This document shows positions 1-6,108 of a stretch of DNA of 6,113 nt, piece by piece. The stretch spans positions 1 to 6,113 of the forward strand of contig JARHZY010000147.1 of the NCBI GenBank assembly GCA_029264655.1, given 5' to 3'. Both the position numbers and the translations under genes were made by a program. How positions within the stretch are numbered: position 1 is the stretch's first letter; each line of letters opens with the position of its first letter. The notes under the pieces were generated by a model. That model searched no databases, was not told where the DNA came from, and worked only from the letters and a program-made list of their open reading frames with translations. The DNA is from Helicobacter sp. (GTDB taxonomy: Bacteria; Campylobacterota; Campylobacteria; Campylobacterales; Helicobacteraceae).

Positions 1-1
1 A

Positions 2-211
2 TATGTGCGTAGTGGGTTTAAAGCTCTTGCAAATATTGGTTTTAGCATGATGTTTAAGAGCAAACATACTTTTAATATTGTCTATCAATATACTATCTTA
101 CAACCAAATACCACATTTACCGTATTCACAAATCAGAATCTAGTCCAACAGGACACTATTACAATTACAAGTCCTTTCGCCTTTCAACTTACATATAGTT
201 ATACATTTTGA
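2..211 (+). CDS. C-terminal end of an outer-membrane beta-barrel protein (partial)
   Basis: The reading frame is open from the left edge of the window and ends in TGA at 209-211, so this is the 3' end of a longer gene; the GTG at 5 is only an internal Val codon. The 69 visible residues alternate polar and hydrophobic/aromatic positions, as in TFNIVYQYTI and FAFQLTYSYTF, and the protein ends in Phe with Tyr at -3 and -5. That pattern is the classical C-terminal beta-signal recognised by the BAM complex for insertion into the outer membrane. In Helicobacter such tails occur on Hop/Hof-type porins and adhesins and on autotransporter barrels; too little is visible to choose between them. No GC-rich terminator hairpin follows the stop codon. 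Confidence 0.6.
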   Translation, partial: YVRSGFKALANIGFSMMFKSKHTFNIVYQYTILQPNTTFTVFTNQNLVQQDTITITSPFAFQLTYSYTF

Positions 212-968
212 TGAAAATAAATAATTTAAAGAAAAAAGAGTTGCCATTAGAATCTATGTAGTAAATATAGTGGATATGTGAGATTATTATCGCATATAGA
301 TATAGTGGGGTAGGGGGCTTTGATTATTTATTTTATAAACATAATAATACATAGAATATCTATTATTTCTTATCATTAAAGTTTTAGTAATGAGGTTGTG
401 TGCATATTTTTAGATAAATTTTGCTTTCTTGCTTAACAATCAATTTATTATCTTAGTGTAAAAATATGGATTATTGCATAAAAAATGGAAAAATAATAAA
501 TTCTATATAATATTATTGCATACAATAAAAACAATTAAACAGATTTTAAAATATTAAAAATAGCTTTAGAATGCTATTGTCTAGATATTACTTATGTGTT
601 ATAGCATCTTATAGTTACTACTATTAATTATATATTGGGTATTTGCAATAAGTATATATAATATTACAAGACTATGGAATCTTAATTACATGTGCGTCAA
701 TATAATGCTATAACATTACATATAAGAATATGAAACACAAAAAATAAAAATGTTTATCTGAAAACATTATCCCCATAAAGTGCTGATTTTATAAGCTTAA
801 CAAAAAACTATTTTGTTTTATCTTGCATTGCTATCATCTGGTGCATATAAAATAACTTCATTTTTATAAAAAATAAGAGATAGGATGCTATCATTAAATG
901 ATTAGATATAGATTTTTGGTAAAATATAATATAGATTCTTTGATATTTGTAAATCTATAATATTTTAT
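212..968. other. Long AT-rich intergenic region without a convincing gene
   Basis: No reading frame of credible length or with a ribosome site lies here on either strand; the best candidates are under 25 codons. What can be seen: a G-rich block at 307-318 that stands out from its surroundings; an 8-base inverted repeat (TCTATGTA at 253-260, TACATAGA at 348-355) flanking that block; a 7-bp hairpin with one G-U pair at 274-297; short AT hairpins at 749-768 (AATGTTT/AAACATT) and 799-817 (AACAAAA/TTTTGTT, followed by TTA); a GATAG/CTATC hairpin at 879-892; and TATAAT boxes at 506-511, 701-706, 925-930 and 956-961. Only the last two are close enough to a gene to be likely promoters for it. The region could also hold a decayed gene or a small RNA, but nothing proves this. 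Confidence 0.6.
902..961 (+). promoter_or_regulatory. Candidate sigma-70/80 promoter region for the ccdA-like gene
   Basis: A perfect TATAAT lies at 925-930, preceded by the weak -35-like TTAGAT at 902-907 with 17 bases between them. A second TATAAT lies at 956-961, 19 bases before the ATG. Epsilonproteobacterial housekeeping promoters rely mainly on the -10 box and upstream AT-rich DNA, so a poor -35 is no objection. The 925 box would give a leader of about 45 bases; the 956 box would leave only a dozen or so. I favour 925. TATAAT matches also arise by chance in DNA this AT-rich. Confidence 0.4.
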
Positions 969-980
969 TTGGATAAGAGT

Positions 981-1679
981 ATGGAATTTTTACAACATCT
1001 TTTTTTTAAATTACCTATTTTGGCGAGCTTTTTAGGTGGGATTTTAAACTTCCTTGCACCTTGCATTCTACCACTTATTCCTTCATATATGAGTTATATC
1101 TCTGGGGTTGGTATTCATGATGCTACACAATATTCACGTTTTCACGTATTGCGTAGTGCGATACTTTTTATTTTGGGTTTTGGGCTTGTATTTTTCTTGC
1201 TTTTTTTGGCTATGTTTCAGATTATAGATAATTTTTTTAATTATCCTATTGTGCGGTATATATCTGGTGGGATTGTAATTCTTTTTGGGATGCATTTTTT
1301 AGGTATTTTTCGCATTAAAATGCTTTATACAACAAAACAACTTAATTTACAAAAATTAGAACAAAGTAAGATTCTAAAAATAATTGCTCCATTCATTGTA
1401 GGTGTAGGTTTTGCGGCGGGTTGGTCACCATGCTCAGGACCAATTATAAGCTCTATTGCTTTGCTTGTTTCTTTGAATAAGGGGCTTGCTATATATGCAA
1501 GTTTGGCATTTATTGTTGGCTTATCATTACCTTTTTTATTGCTCGCAATTTTTTTAGAACGCGGACTTCATCTCATACGCAAAGCAAAAAAACAAATGCA
1601 ACTTATTGAAAAAATATGTGGTATCTTTTTAATTTGCATTGGAATCTTAATTATATTTGGAAACACTTCATTTTTGTAA
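981..1679 (+). CDS. ccdA: CcdA-family cytochrome c biogenesis / thiol-disulfide transport membrane protein
   Basis: This 232-residue polytopic inner-membrane protein carries the family's two cysteine motifs. The first, around C28 in NFLAPCILPLIPSY, continues into a YISG element. The second is C151 in AAGWSPCSGPI. In CcdA these two cysteines form the redox pair that takes electrons from cytoplasmic thioredoxin and hands them to a periplasmic thioredoxin-like protein, for cytochrome c maturation (ResA/CcmG type) or DsbD-like reduction. About six hydrophobic segments are visible: roughly 11-40, 57-81, 87-110, 133-164, 168-192 and 211-228. The length is that of stand-alone CcdA, with no fused thioredoxin domain and no partner gene in the window. 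I chose ATG 981, with GGAT/AAGAG at 971-979 as ribosome site, over the in-frame TTG at 969, which would consume that site. The dihydroorotase-like gene follows after 54 bases and is probably co-transcribed. The family is clear; the exact partner is not. Confidence 0.88.
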   Translation: MEFLQHLFFKLPILASFLGGILNFLAPCILPLIPSYMSYISGVGIHDATQYSRFHVLRSAILFILGFGLVFFLLFLAMFQIIDNFFNYPIVRYISGGIVILFGMHFLGIFRIKMLYTTKQLNLQKLEQSKILKIIAPFIVGVGFAAGWSPCSGPIISSIALLVSLNKGLAIYASLAFIVGLSLPFLLLAIFLERGLHLIRKAKKQMQLIEKICGIFLICIGILIIFGNTSFL

Positions 1680-1733
1680 TATATTTGTGCTTCTTTATAT
1701 ATAATTAATTTAGATAAAATATAAGGGTAAAAC

Positions 1734-2987
1734 ATGATGCATAAAAGAATAAAAGTTTTTAAAAATGCAAAAATTTTTGATTATGAAAAAGGATTTGTAC
1801 TAGGAAGTGTATGTGTGCAAGATGGGCAAATTATACAAGTTATATTTGATTCTTCTCATACTTTTACTCTAGATAAATATGGAGAATATGATGAGATTGA
1901 TTGCAATGGTTTTGCTTTATTGCCGGCATGTGTTGATATAAATGTATTTCCACTTGATCAAAAACTTGCAGCAAAACCTATACATGGGCTTGCACAAAAA
2001 GCACTTCATGGTGGTATATCTACAATATTTCTTAATCCTTATACACAACCAAGTATTGACAATGAAGCAATGAATGCATTGATAGAAAGCATTAATGCAC
2101 ATAGTAGTGTGCATATTTATCCGTTAATTGCAAGCACAAATAGTGAGGGCAAATTAAGCAATATTGATACATTGCATAATCTCAATAAAAATGCAAGAGC
2201 TATTTTTAGTAATTCTGCAATTGGCTCTAATTTGCTTTACCAAACTATGCAATATGCTAAAATGCTTGGTTTGCCATTGTGTGTATTTGCTTTTGATTTT
2301 AATATAGAGCAGGGGGTTGCTTACGAAAGTGCTTTTGCAAGGGGGCTTGGATTACCCATGATAACACCAATAGGGCAAATCAAGGAAGTAGCAAAAATCA
2401 AAGAAATGGCAAAATTTTTAGATATTGAAGTTATTTTTATGTCAATGAATATAGCACATACACTTGATATGGTTTGCCATGAAAAAAAAATGTATGCTCA
2501 AGTCGGATTACCACATTTAATCTTTAATGAACAAAGCATAAAAACCTATGATGCACGTTATAAAATGATACCCCCATTACTTACTCGAAGCAAAAAAGAA
2601 AAGCTTGTGAGAAGGCTGCAAGAAGGCAAGGTTACTTTACTGACAAGCATGCAACAAGAAGTTTCTAAACAATATAAGGAGCAAGTGTTTGAATATGCAA
2701 GTCAGGGTGCTTCAGGTATTGAATATTTCTTTAGCCTTGCCTATACATTATTAGTTAAAGAAAATATTATTTCTCTGCAAGATCTTATGCGACTTATAAG
2801 TAGCAATGCAAGCACACTTATGAGATTAAATAAAGGATATATCACACCACAAAAAGATGCTGATTTTATGATAGTTGATTTAGAGAAAAGCTTTGTGGTT
2901 ACCGATACTGCAAGCTTATATTATGGATTAGAGCTTTATGGGCAGATTCAATATATGGTAATTAATGGCAATATACATACATTATAA
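1734..2987 (+). CDS. pyrC: Dihydroorotase-family protein, probably non-catalytic (PyrC-like)
   Basis: The 417-residue protein has the layout of a type I dihydroorotase/amidohydrolase: a small N-terminal beta domain (about 1-62), the strand ending LLPACVDINV, GGISTIFLNPYTQPSID (93-109), AKMLGLP (175-181), YKMIPPLLT (276-284), a GIE near 328-330, and a C-terminal SNASTLMRLNKGYI-type segment with a DADFMIVDL strand. Dihydroorotases cyclise carbamoyl-aspartate in pyrimidine synthesis. By eye, however, the catalytic positions are gone: DxHxH reads D68-I-N70-V-F72; the SDDG aspartate is N160; the HCED histidine is F185; the HVS histidine is F235; and the TDHAPH aspartate motif is T304-S-M-Q-Q-E. 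I infer a structural or regulatory role, as for inactive PyrC' in aspartate transcarbamoylase of Pseudomonas, and expect a true pyrC elsewhere. ATG 1734 is preceded by AAGGG at 1723-1727, six bases away. The second ATG at 1737 is possible. As I recall, H. pylori has the same ccdA-pyrC-like order. Confidence 0.85.
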   Translation: MMHKRIKVFKNAKIFDYEKGFVLGSVCVQDGQIIQVIFDSSHTFTLDKYGEYDEIDCNGFALLPACVDINVFPLDQKLAAKPIHGLAQKALHGGISTIFLNPYTQPSIDNEAMNALIESINAHSSVHIYPLIASTNSEGKLSNIDTLHNLNKNARAIFSNSAIGSNLLYQTMQYAKMLGLPLCVFAFDFNIEQGVAYESAFARGLGLPMITPIGQIKEVAKIKEMAKFLDIEVIFMSMNIAHTLDMVCHEKKMYAQVGLPHLIFNEQSIKTYDARYKMIPPLLTRSKKEKLVRRLQEGKVTLLTSMQQEVSKQYKEQVFEYASQGASGIEYFFSLAYTLLVKENIISLQDLMRLISSNASTLMRLNKGYITPQKDADFMIVDLEKSFVVTDTASLYYGLELYGQIQYMVINGNIHTL

Positions 2988-3120
2988 TCTTATAGTCAAA
3001 TATAACAAGAAAATATTAATTTGTTTTATGCTAAGAGTTTTACAATAAAAATCATAAATATTGTATTATATTGGCAATTTATTTTTTATTAAAGATAAAT
3101 TATGCAATATAGGAAGTTTG

Positions 3121-3139
3121 CGTGCTTAAAGCATGTTTT
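3121..3139 (+). terminator. Possible weak intrinsic terminator after the dihydroorotase-like gene
   Basis: CGTGCT (3121-3126), a TAA loop and AGCATG (3130-3135) can form a six-pair stem with one G-U pair, followed directly by TTTT and, after AAG, another TTTT. It lies 133 bases beyond the stop codon and 51 before the transporter's ATG, so it could separate the two units. The stem is short, so partial read-through is likely if it works at all. Confidence 0.35.
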
Positions 3140-3189
3140 AAGTTTTCTTCCATTAGCATTAGCTTAATATTTTGTGTGGAGCTATCATT

Positions 3190-4068
3190 ATGAAATTTCT
3201 CATGATACTTGCCATGATGGGGTGGGGGCTTGTATGGCCTCTCTCAAAAATTATGAGTGAAACATTAAATCCAGAGCAATCTTCATGTATTCGCTTTATC
3301 ATTGTAAGTTTCAGTTTCATACCCATTATGTATATCTATAAAGTGCCTTTTAAGATTCCAAAAAAGGCTTTAATACCCATTTTGCTTACAGGTGTGTTTA
3401 ATGCAGCATATAGTTATCTTATATATATGGGATTATTGTATGGAGATGCTGGGAGTGCTGGCGTTATAGCAGAAGTATTACCTATTATTCTTGCATCATT
3501 TTTATATAGTTTTATCAAAAAAACTACATTGCTAAGAAGAGAAAAATGGGCATTAGCTTTTGGAATATTGTCAGGAATGATTCTTATTGATTTATTTGGC
3601 AATTGGCGTGCATTATTTATGCCATTTAATATTATGTTTCTTTTTGCCGCATTGTCATGGGCATTACTTATTATTGCATCTCGTTATGCAACAGAATATG
3701 TATCTGCTATATCACTTAATTTCTATTCAAGCTGTTGCACTGCCATCTTGCTTTTACCTAGTTTTTTATATTATGGCATTACTCCTTTATGGCAGGTTCA
3801 TACGCACTTTTGGTTTCTTGCAATTATTGTTGCACTTTTTTGTACAACTTTTGCAACAACTACCTACTATCGCGGATTATATGTTTTAGGTGTAACACAG
3901 GGTGGAATATATGCTTTGCTTGTGCCACTTTTTGCTTTATTTTTTGCATGGTTGATTCTAGGGGAAATACCCAAATGGCATACATTGATAGGTGGCACAC
4001 TCTCTATTTTTACCATTTATTTGATGAATTATTGTAACCCAAAGCATTTTAAAATCTTTAAGCAATAG
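3190..4068 (+). CDS. EamA/DMT-family permease, ten-helix drug/metabolite transporter
   Basis: This 292-residue, very hydrophobic protein consists of two EamA repeats of five helices each. Repeat one starts with MILAMMGWGLVWPLSKI and has GDAGSAGVIAEVLPIILASF, the usual Gly/Ala-rich helix with its conserved Pro, near 85-104. Repeat two ends with GGIYALLVPLFALFFAWLIL, then the family hallmark GE at 258-259 and a GG-containing final helix. The C-terminal tail is short and basic, which fits the cytoplasmic side. The family exports or imports small metabolites such as amino acids, sugars and nucleotide-related compounds; the substrate cannot be read from sequence. ATG 3190 has GGAG at 3178-3181, eight bases upstream, so I reject the in-frame TTG at 3172, whose coding would run through that site. 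It is convergent with bioC, with only 12 bases between the stops and no clear terminator. A biotin-related role is conceivable but unsupported, because the genes point in opposite directions. Confidence 0.85.
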   Translation: MKFLMILAMMGWGLVWPLSKIMSETLNPEQSSCIRFIIVSFSFIPIMYIYKVPFKIPKKALIPILLTGVFNAAYSYLIYMGLLYGDAGSAGVIAEVLPIILASFLYSFIKKTTLLRREKWALAFGILSGMILIDLFGNWRALFMPFNIMFLFAALSWALLIIASRYATEYVSAISLNFYSSCCTAILLLPSFLYYGITPLWQVHTHFWFLAIIVALFCTTFATTTYYRGLYVLGVTQGGIYALLVPLFALFFAWLILGEIPKWHTLIGGTLSIFTIYLMNYCNPKHFKIFKQ

Positions 4069-4080
4069 ATATTTGCAATT

Positions 4081-4794
4081 TTAATGTTTGCGTGCAAGAA
4101 AACAGATAATATGATATGTAAGTGTATTTGCATATTGTTGTGTATAGCGTTGTAGCCATGATTTTCTAAGATAACATGATTGCATAGCATTAACGCCACT
4201 TTGTTGCAAATGCCTAAATACTGCTAATGCACTATCAAATTCCAATACAATATGTTCTTCATGCCATGCTAGACATTCAAAACTATGCTTAATATGTTCT
4301 TTCATGGCTTCTGATTGTATATAAGGTAATCCAATGCCAGTAATTTCTTTTATTTCTCTATAGTTATCTACACCAAATGTGCCAATAAGAAGTAACCCGC
4401 TATTGTATAATATCTGTGCTAGATGTGTCAAAGTTTCATAAAATGGCAACCATTGTAAGCAAGCATTTGATGCAATAAGATGAAAATGTTGTTTAAAAAT
4501 AGTAGTATATGCTAAATTATGCATATCAAAACAAATAAATTTTGCACGTGCCGGTAATTGCATATTATCGTATTCGTGAATATCGTTGCAAATATAATTT
4601 TCATATACTATATTATTAGTAAGCATAGTTGTAAGCTCGCATTGCCCACATCCAAACTCAAAAACATAAGGATATTCGTTATGCTTTGTTGCTTGAAGCA
4701 TTGTAAGCAAATGTTTTCGCATATATGCTTGAATAGGTGTATTTGCCTTATAACTATGTTGTGCTTTTAAAAAGCTTTCTAACTTATAGTGCAT
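4081..4794 (-). CDS. bioC: Malonyl-ACP O-methyltransferase BioC
   Basis: BioC uses S-adenosylmethionine to methylate the free carboxyl of malonyl-ACP, disguising it so that fatty acid synthesis can extend it to pimeloyl-ACP methyl ester for biotin. The 237 residues show the family pattern in order: an N-terminal FLKAQHSYKANTPIQAYM segment (F-A-SY-A-IQ-M), SAM motif I FEFGCGQCELT (45-55), an acidic motif II residue in NDIHEY (D71), SNACLQWL (109-116), a GTFGVDNYREI strand, and FRHLQQSGVNA (193-203), which is typical of BioC. The third Gly of the GxGxG loop is Cys52 (codon TGC), which is unusual. ATG 4794 is chosen because GGGAAG precedes it by four bases and homology begins there. An upstream ATG (4806) and a TTG (4836) have no ribosome site. 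It overlaps the end of bioG by 16 bases, which suggests translational coupling in one operon. Confidence 0.88.
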   Translation of the reverse strand: MHYKLESFLKAQHSYKANTPIQAYMRKHLLTMLQATKHNEYPYVFEFGCGQCELTTMLTNNIVYENYICNDIHEYDNMQLPARAKFICFDMHNLAYTTIFKQHFHLIASNACLQWLPFYETLTHLAQILYNSGLLLIGTFGVDNYREIKEITGIGLPYIQSEAMKEHIKHSFECLAWHEEHIVLEFDSALAVFRHLQQSGVNAMQSCYLRKSWLQRYTQQYANTLTYHIICFLARKH

Positions 4795-5417
4795 ATTTCT
4801 TCCCATGTATGAAATGCAAAAAATGGATAATGCCAAGTAGAAAGTTCATAAATTGCTTGATTAGTATTTTCAAATGCTTGGAAACATACCTGCGGTAAAA
4901 ATAGTGAATCTTTTTCTGCAATATAGATTCTATCCCATGCAAAAACAAAATTAGGGGTGGTTACACAAAAGTCATATAAACTTTGCAACTCTTCTTGTAA
5001 AATTGTTTGTTCAGCAAAATAAAAATCTTTTGTATATATTATATTTTCACCAAAAATAGCATGTTTAAAATCATTTATATTAAAATGTTTTATTGTGTGG
5101 CGGAATAGGGTAGGGTGAATGCCAAATGTTTTATCAATACCAATATTGGTCCCACTAAAAGCTATCTTGCGTGTAAAGGTTACATTTTGCAATAGTCTTG
5201 TAGCTATACTTACCCCCATAGAATATGCCACAAGCCAGACTTCATCATACTCCTTTAGTATCTCTATGTCAAAATAAAAATCGCGATAATCATAACACAA
5301 AAGTACATTCATATTTGTATGTAAATGTGAATAATGTGAATAATGGCTTGCAAAACCAGCAAAAAACACAATAAGCTGTTTGCTTGCCTTATTCGTATGA
5401 AGCCAATAGGTTTGCAT
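4779..5417 (-). CDS. bioG: Pimeloyl-ACP methyl ester esterase BioG (DUF452 family)
   Basis: BioG is an alpha/beta hydrolase that cleaves the methyl ester of pimeloyl-ACP, ending the chain extension begun by BioC and releasing pimeloyl-ACP for BioF. The 212-residue length fits this compact family. Visible features are the LIVFFAGFASH strand and oxyanion turn (15-25), CYDYRDFYFD (41-50), the nucleophile elbow AYSMG with Ser66, IAFSGTNIGID with a following GIHPTLF (the family's GT-PID-GI element), a likely catalytic Asp170 in EKDSLFLP, and His196 in STWHYPFFAFHTWEEI. The triad Ser66-Asp170-His196 therefore seems intact. ATG 5417 has AAGGA at 5425-5429, seven bases upstream. It is the first gene of a bioG-bioC unit. 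In Campylobacter these genes sit beside bioF, bioA and bioD, as I recall; here no other biotin gene is in reach. H. pylori is reported to use a different esterase, BioV. Confidence 0.9.
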   Translation of the reverse strand: MQTYWLHTNKASKQLIVFFAGFASHYSHYSHLHTNMNVLLCYDYRDFYFDIEILKEYDEVWLVAYSMGVSIATRLLQNVTFTRKIAFSGTNIGIDKTFGIHPTLFRHTIKHFNINDFKHAIFGENIIYTKDFYFAEQTILQEELQSLYDFCVTTPNFVFAWDRIYIAEKDSLFLPQVCFQAFENTNQAIYELSTWHYPFFAFHTWEEICTIS

Positions 5418-5781
5418 ATTAGTATCCTTAGGTCTGTTTTCGTAAATTATTTTTTATAAAATGAAATTTATATTATACAAAATCTCTATATATATTTTCT
5501 CTTATATGGTATTTTTTAAAATAATCCATTAAGATACAAAAATTATATACGCTAGTGTTTGTTTGGAAATATTTTATTGATTCTATATAATTGCATATAA
5601 AAATCAAGAATATACCATTCAAATATCCTAAAAATAATAAACTTTAACCTATTTAGTTTAGATTTTATATTAAGTTATTATCCTTTTAAGAACCATAATA
5701 GAGAGCATTTTTTGTATATAATGAAATTTTACTAAGCCTAAAATTGATATTACCTTACAAGCAAAAAATAAAATATCTCTC
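5418..5781. other. AT-rich intergenic region between bioG and the acidic orphan gene
   Basis: This 364-base stretch separates two minus-strand genes. Its bioG-proximal end holds the ribosome site AAGGA (5425-5429) and the TATAAT at 5477-5472. The rest is almost all A and T, with no reading frame of note on either strand and no strong terminator hairpin behind the acidic gene. AGAGAG at 5700-5705 and CTCTCT at 5777-5782 are complementary but 71 bases apart, so I give them no weight. Confidence 0.6.
5472..5477 (-). promoter_or_regulatory. Candidate -10 box for the bioG-bioC operon
   Basis: On the minus strand a perfect TATAAT, preceded by TTTTG, lies 54 bases before the bioG ATG and would give a leader of roughly 45-50 bases. 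No convincing -35 box is visible, as is usual for housekeeping promoters in this group. I see no clear palindrome overlapping it that would suggest a BirA-type biotin operator. Confidence 0.45.
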
Positions 5782-6108
5782 TTAATCAGACGAGATCGCA
5801 TAATAGATATTATCTTTATTTTTAAACACATCTACATCATAAATTGCATTTTTTATAATTTTAAAAGTATTAAAATCAACACTTCTATGCAATAATGATT
5901 CTATATTAATATCCTCTATCCTCTCTACTTCATCTTCATTTAACTCATATTCATCTAACACATCTTCGTATTCGTCTTCATCTTCGCATATATAAAGACA
6001 ATCCCATGAAACTCTAACATCTTGTATATTCTTTGCTAAATAAATATCAGCTCTTACCTCAAGTTCATCAATATTATTCTCTATTCCTTTTGTTGTCAAG
6101 CAAATCAT
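5782..6108 (-). CDS. Unrecognised, highly acidic small protein (5' end uncertain)
   Basis: I do not recognise this protein. From the ATG at 6108 it is 108 residues. The most striking feature is an acidic stretch at about 42-66 in which 16 of 25 residues are Asp or Glu (E42, D43, E44, D45 and onward). It is flanked by a VRVSWDCLYI strand-like segment before it and a helix-like, more neutral TFKIIKNAIYDVDVF segment after it. There is no signal peptide, membrane helix, or cysteine pair suggesting a metal site (Cys3, Cys37 and Cys41 are isolated). The frame stays open to the window edge, so the true start may lie outside, and no ribosome site is visible in the five bases upstream. Small acidic proteins of this kind include immunity proteins, antitoxins and DNA mimics, but nothing here selects one. 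It is unlikely to be a chance frame, because composition and length are coherent. Confidence 0.55.
   Translation of the reverse strand: MICLTTKGIENNIDELEVRADIYLAKNIQDVRVSWDCLYICEDEDEYEDVLDEYELNEDEVERIEDINIESLLHRSVDFNTFKIIKNAIYDVDVFKNKDNIYYAISSD

Noticed and set aside
303..318. Phase-variable poly-G tract
   Set aside because: The runs are only four and five G and lie in no reading frame or promoter that could be switched.
829..894. Direct repeat GCTATCAT at 829-836 and 887-894
   Set aside because: Eight bases in AT-rich DNA, with diverging flanks; no more than chance.
969..980. TTG start at 969 for the ccdA-like gene
   Set aside because: It would read through the only plausible ribosome site (971-979), while ATG 981 sits at the right distance from it and gives the usual CcdA N-terminus.
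1711..1733. Separate promoter (TAAAAT at 1715-1720) for the dihydroorotase-like gene
   Set aside because: Transcription would start almost at the ribosome site, leaving about six leader bases; co-transcription with ccdA is simpler.
1917..2114. 65-codon minus-strand frame inside the dihydroorotase-like gene
   Set aside because: It is antisense to a clearly conserved gene, rich in Cys, Tyr and Ile as expected from a shadow frame, and has no family resemblance.
3172..3189. TTG start at 3172 for the EamA transporter
   Set aside because: GGAG at 3178-3181 lies inside that extension and is well spaced for ATG 3190; the extra residues do not fit the family start.
3414..4037. Three further frames (3414-3602 minus, 3587-3889 plus, 3789-4037 plus) across the EamA gene
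   Set aside because: All overlap the transporter, whose two-repeat structure is unbroken; none has a ribosome site or recognisable motif.
4046..4055. ATTTTAAAAT palindrome near the convergent gene ends as a bidirectional terminator
   Set aside because: It contains no G or C, has no loop, and lies within the transporter's coding sequence.
4558..4770. 70-codon plus-strand frame opposite bioC
   Set aside because: It is antisense to BioC motif I and the N-terminal region, with shadow-type composition.
4795..4836. Longer N-terminus of BioC from TTG 4836 or ATG 4806
   Set aside because: No ribosome site precedes either, the extra residues lie inside the bioG coding region, and family similarity starts just after ATG 4794.
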